NCBI GenBank assembly: GCA_003166055.1
Contig: PMWR01000395.1
Span: 1 to 7,563, forward strand
Source: Acidobacteriaceae bacterium
GTDB taxonomy: Bacteria; Acidobacteriota; Terriglobia; Terriglobales; Acidobacteriaceae
Reading direction: 5' to 3'
DNA: 7,563 bases
The notes beneath the pieces were generated by a model that ran no database searches, had not been told where the DNA came from, and saw only the letters and a list, made by a program, of their open reading frames with translations. A program made the translations under genes and the position numbers. This document shows positions 6,465 through 7,563 of the stretch, in pieces (position 1 is the first letter of the stretch; each line of letters opens with the position of its first letter).

Positions 6465-7112
6465 TTACTTAGTCGCTTTTGAATCTGCCCTTTGCGGGCG
6501 CGGCAAGCGCAGTCTGGAGGCCATGTTCACCAGGTCGGCCAGAGAATCGGCCTTCATCTTATTCATGACCTTGCCTCTGTGGGCCTTCACGGTGATTTCG
6601 CTGATATCGAGTTCATCCCCAACCTGTTTGTTCAACATGCCCGTAACAACCAATGCCATGACCTCCTGTTCGCGTGGGGTTAGCGATGCATAACATTCTC
6701 GAAGATCATGCATCTCTGCTTCGCGCCCGAGAGCGGCTCGGCTTCGCTGGATTGCGTTCCGGATCGCACTGAGTATTACTTCATCTCCGAATGGCTTGGT
6801 CAGAAACTCGATCGCTCCCGCCTTCATGGCCTGAACAGTCATCGGGATATCACCGAAACCGGTGACGAAAATGATTGGCATGTGGATCCGGTCGCCCGCT
6901 ATACGCCTCTGCAATTCGAGACCATTCAGGTCGGGCAGATTGACATCGAGTACAAGGCAACTCGGTACGCCGGCTCGTGGGCGCGCGAGAAACTCCTCTG
7001 CCGACGCAAAGGTCTGCGTTTGCCACCCCTCGGTTTGTATCAGCAACTCCAACGACTCGCGGACCGATATGTCGTCGTCAACTATGAATACGAGTGGGGT
7101 GGCTTGCAGCAT
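6465..7112 (-). CDS. FixJ-type response regulator (receiver plus LuxR-class helix-turn-helix)
   Basis: This 215-residue, two-domain response regulator activates or represses transcription after phosphorylation by a sensor kinase. The receiver domain spans about residues 5-120: acidic pocket Asp12-Asp13, phosphoacceptor Asp56 (VLDVNLPDLNG), Thr84 in FVTGFGD and Lys106 in LTKPF, all in place. The LuxR/FixJ DNA-binding domain follows at about 144-201, with LTPREQEV and the recognition region ISEITVKAHRGKVMNKM. The FVTGFGDIPM signature is typical of the FixJ/NodW/TodT branch. The ATG start has AGAGGT eight bases upstream. The gene follows a stand-alone receiver gene by 84 bases and precedes the metabolic operon in the same direction, making it the likely local regulator, though that is inference. 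An ATACTTAGGT word lies about 40 bases before its start and might allow autoregulation. The cognate kinase is not in the window. Confidence 0.95.
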   Translation of the reverse strand: MLQATPLVFIVDDDISVRESLELLIQTEGWQTQTFASAEEFLARPRAGVPSCLVLDVNLPDLNGLELQRRIAGDRIHMPIIFVTGFGDIPMTVQAMKAGAIEFLTKPFGDEVILSAIRNAIQRSRAALGREAEMHDLRECYASLTPREQEVMALVVTGMLNKQVGDELDISEITVKAHRGKVMNKMKADSLADLVNMASRLRLPRPQRADSKATK

Positions 7113-7151
7113 GCATTATGACCTCTGTTCATTGGCACGTGCGCTCGCTCG

Positions 7152-7161
7152 ACCTAAGTAT
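7152..7161 (-). promoter_or_regulatory. Putative regulator-binding word ATACTTAGGT, copy 2
   Basis: This is an exact 10-base match, in the same orientation, to the word at 6358-6367. It lies in the 84-base gap between the receiver gene and the FixJ-type regulator, about 40 bases before the regulator's ATG. The flanking bases do not extend the palindrome seen at copy 1. No good -10 hexamer at 17-base spacing was found here (CAATGA is the closest), so it may be a binding site without its own strong promoter. Confidence 0.4.
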
Positions 7162-7196
7162 ATTACCGGAAAGGCAAAGATTACCTTGTGAATCGC

Positions 7197-7563
7197 TCAT
7201 TTCGCGCGAAGTGCGGCATTGATCGCCACTAGAAGAGCCGTGTCACTGAATGGCTTGATCAGGCATTCGACCGCGCCGCCTTTGAGCAGATGGGGACGAA
7301 TGGCCTCACTGCTATGGGCGGTGATGAAGATAATTGGGGTCTCTTGCCGGCGCCGGGCCAATTCGCGCTGAAGATCGGGGCCGCTCATCCCCGGCATTTC
7401 GATGTCCAGGATGAGACACTTGGTCTTGACGACACAATCGGACGCAAGGAACTCCTCGGCAGTCGGGAAGGCCCTTGCAGTAAATCCGAACTCCCTGATT
7501 AAGTCGGGCAGCGACTCGCGCACAGACTCATCGTCATCGACCACCGATATGAGCGTACAGTTG
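7197..7563 (-). CDS. Stand-alone response-regulator receiver, 5' end outside the window
   Basis: A single receiver domain with no output domain. The frame is open to the right edge, so the true start lies outside. The residues just inside the edge read NCTLISVVDDDESVRESL, the usual beginning of such proteins, so only a few residues are probably missing. A GTG at 7542-7544 would cut into the first beta strand and is not a believable start. Numbered from that GTG, the acidic pocket is Asp3-Asp4, the phosphoacceptor Asp47 (LILDIEMPGMSG), then Thr75 and Lys97 (LIKPF). The protein ends shortly after the last receiver helix (NAALRAK). Small receivers of this kind often sit beside a hybrid sensor kinase and a FixJ-type regulator and act in phosphorelays or as phosphate sinks. 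The FixJ-type gene follows 84 bases downstream; a kinase gene beyond the right edge is expected by inference. Confidence 0.9.
   Translation of the reverse strand, partial: NCTLISVVDDDESVRESLPDLIREFGFTARAFPTAEEFLASDCVVKTKCLILDIEMPGMSGPDLQRELARRRQETPIIFITAHSSEAIRPHLLKGGAVECLIKPFSDTALLVAINAALRAK

Noticed and set aside
6465..6474. TTACTTAGTC, resembling the ATACTTAGGT word
   Set aside because: It is the 3' end of the FixJ-type coding sequence including its stop codon, and it matches only in part.
7542..7544. GTG as start of the right-edge receiver gene
   Set aside because: It would remove part of the first beta strand; the frame continues to the window edge with residues typical of the family N-terminus.

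Overview
The window looks like a piece of a bacterial chromosome (roughly 55% GC by eye, strong Shine-Dalgarno sites, tight gene spacing) from a Gram-negative, probably soil-living organism. FixJ/NarL-type response regulators next to stand-alone receivers, and the mix of SDR, RidA, nitronate monooxygenase and MmgE/PrpD genes, fit Acidobacteriota or Pseudomonadota such as Rhizobiales or Burkholderiales. I cannot choose between them from sequence alone. No rRNA, tRNA, CRISPR, transposase or phage gene was seen.

All eight recognisable genes lie on the minus strand, so transcription runs from the right edge to the left. At the right is a signalling module: the tail-end 367 bases of a stand-alone receiver gene (7563-7197, start outside the window), then a complete FixJ-type response regulator with a LuxR-class helix-turn-helix (7112-6465). 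A 203-base gap follows. It holds a weak terminator-like hairpin, direct repeats, a perfect small inverted repeat and a candidate promoter. Its -35 region coincides with a 10-base word (ACCTAAGTAT on the + strand) that also occurs just upstream of the regulator gene.

Downstream of that gap is a likely six-gene metabolic operon: an atypical SDR without the catalytic tyrosine (6261-5539), a RidA-family protein (5545-5048), a nitronate monooxygenase-like flavoprotein (5004-3865), a haloalkane-dehalogenase-like alpha/beta hydrolase with a signal-peptide/anchor-like N-terminal extension (3871-2762), a MmgE/PrpD-family protein with an apparent N-terminal frameshift (2700-1262), and a classical SDR (1195-446). 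Two junctions overlap by 7 bases and the other gaps are 43-66 bases, so co-transcription is likely. The enzyme set suggests oxidation, deamination/hydrolysis and reduction steps on a small organic, perhaps nitrogen-containing, compound. No substrate can be named from the sequence.

The leftmost 445 bases hold no gene I can name. Two minus-strand open frames there look somewhat protein-like but lack convincing starts.

The points most worth checking are the PrpD frameshift, the long N-terminal extension of the hydrolase, the tyrosine-less SDR, and the shared word in front of both the regulator gene and the operon.
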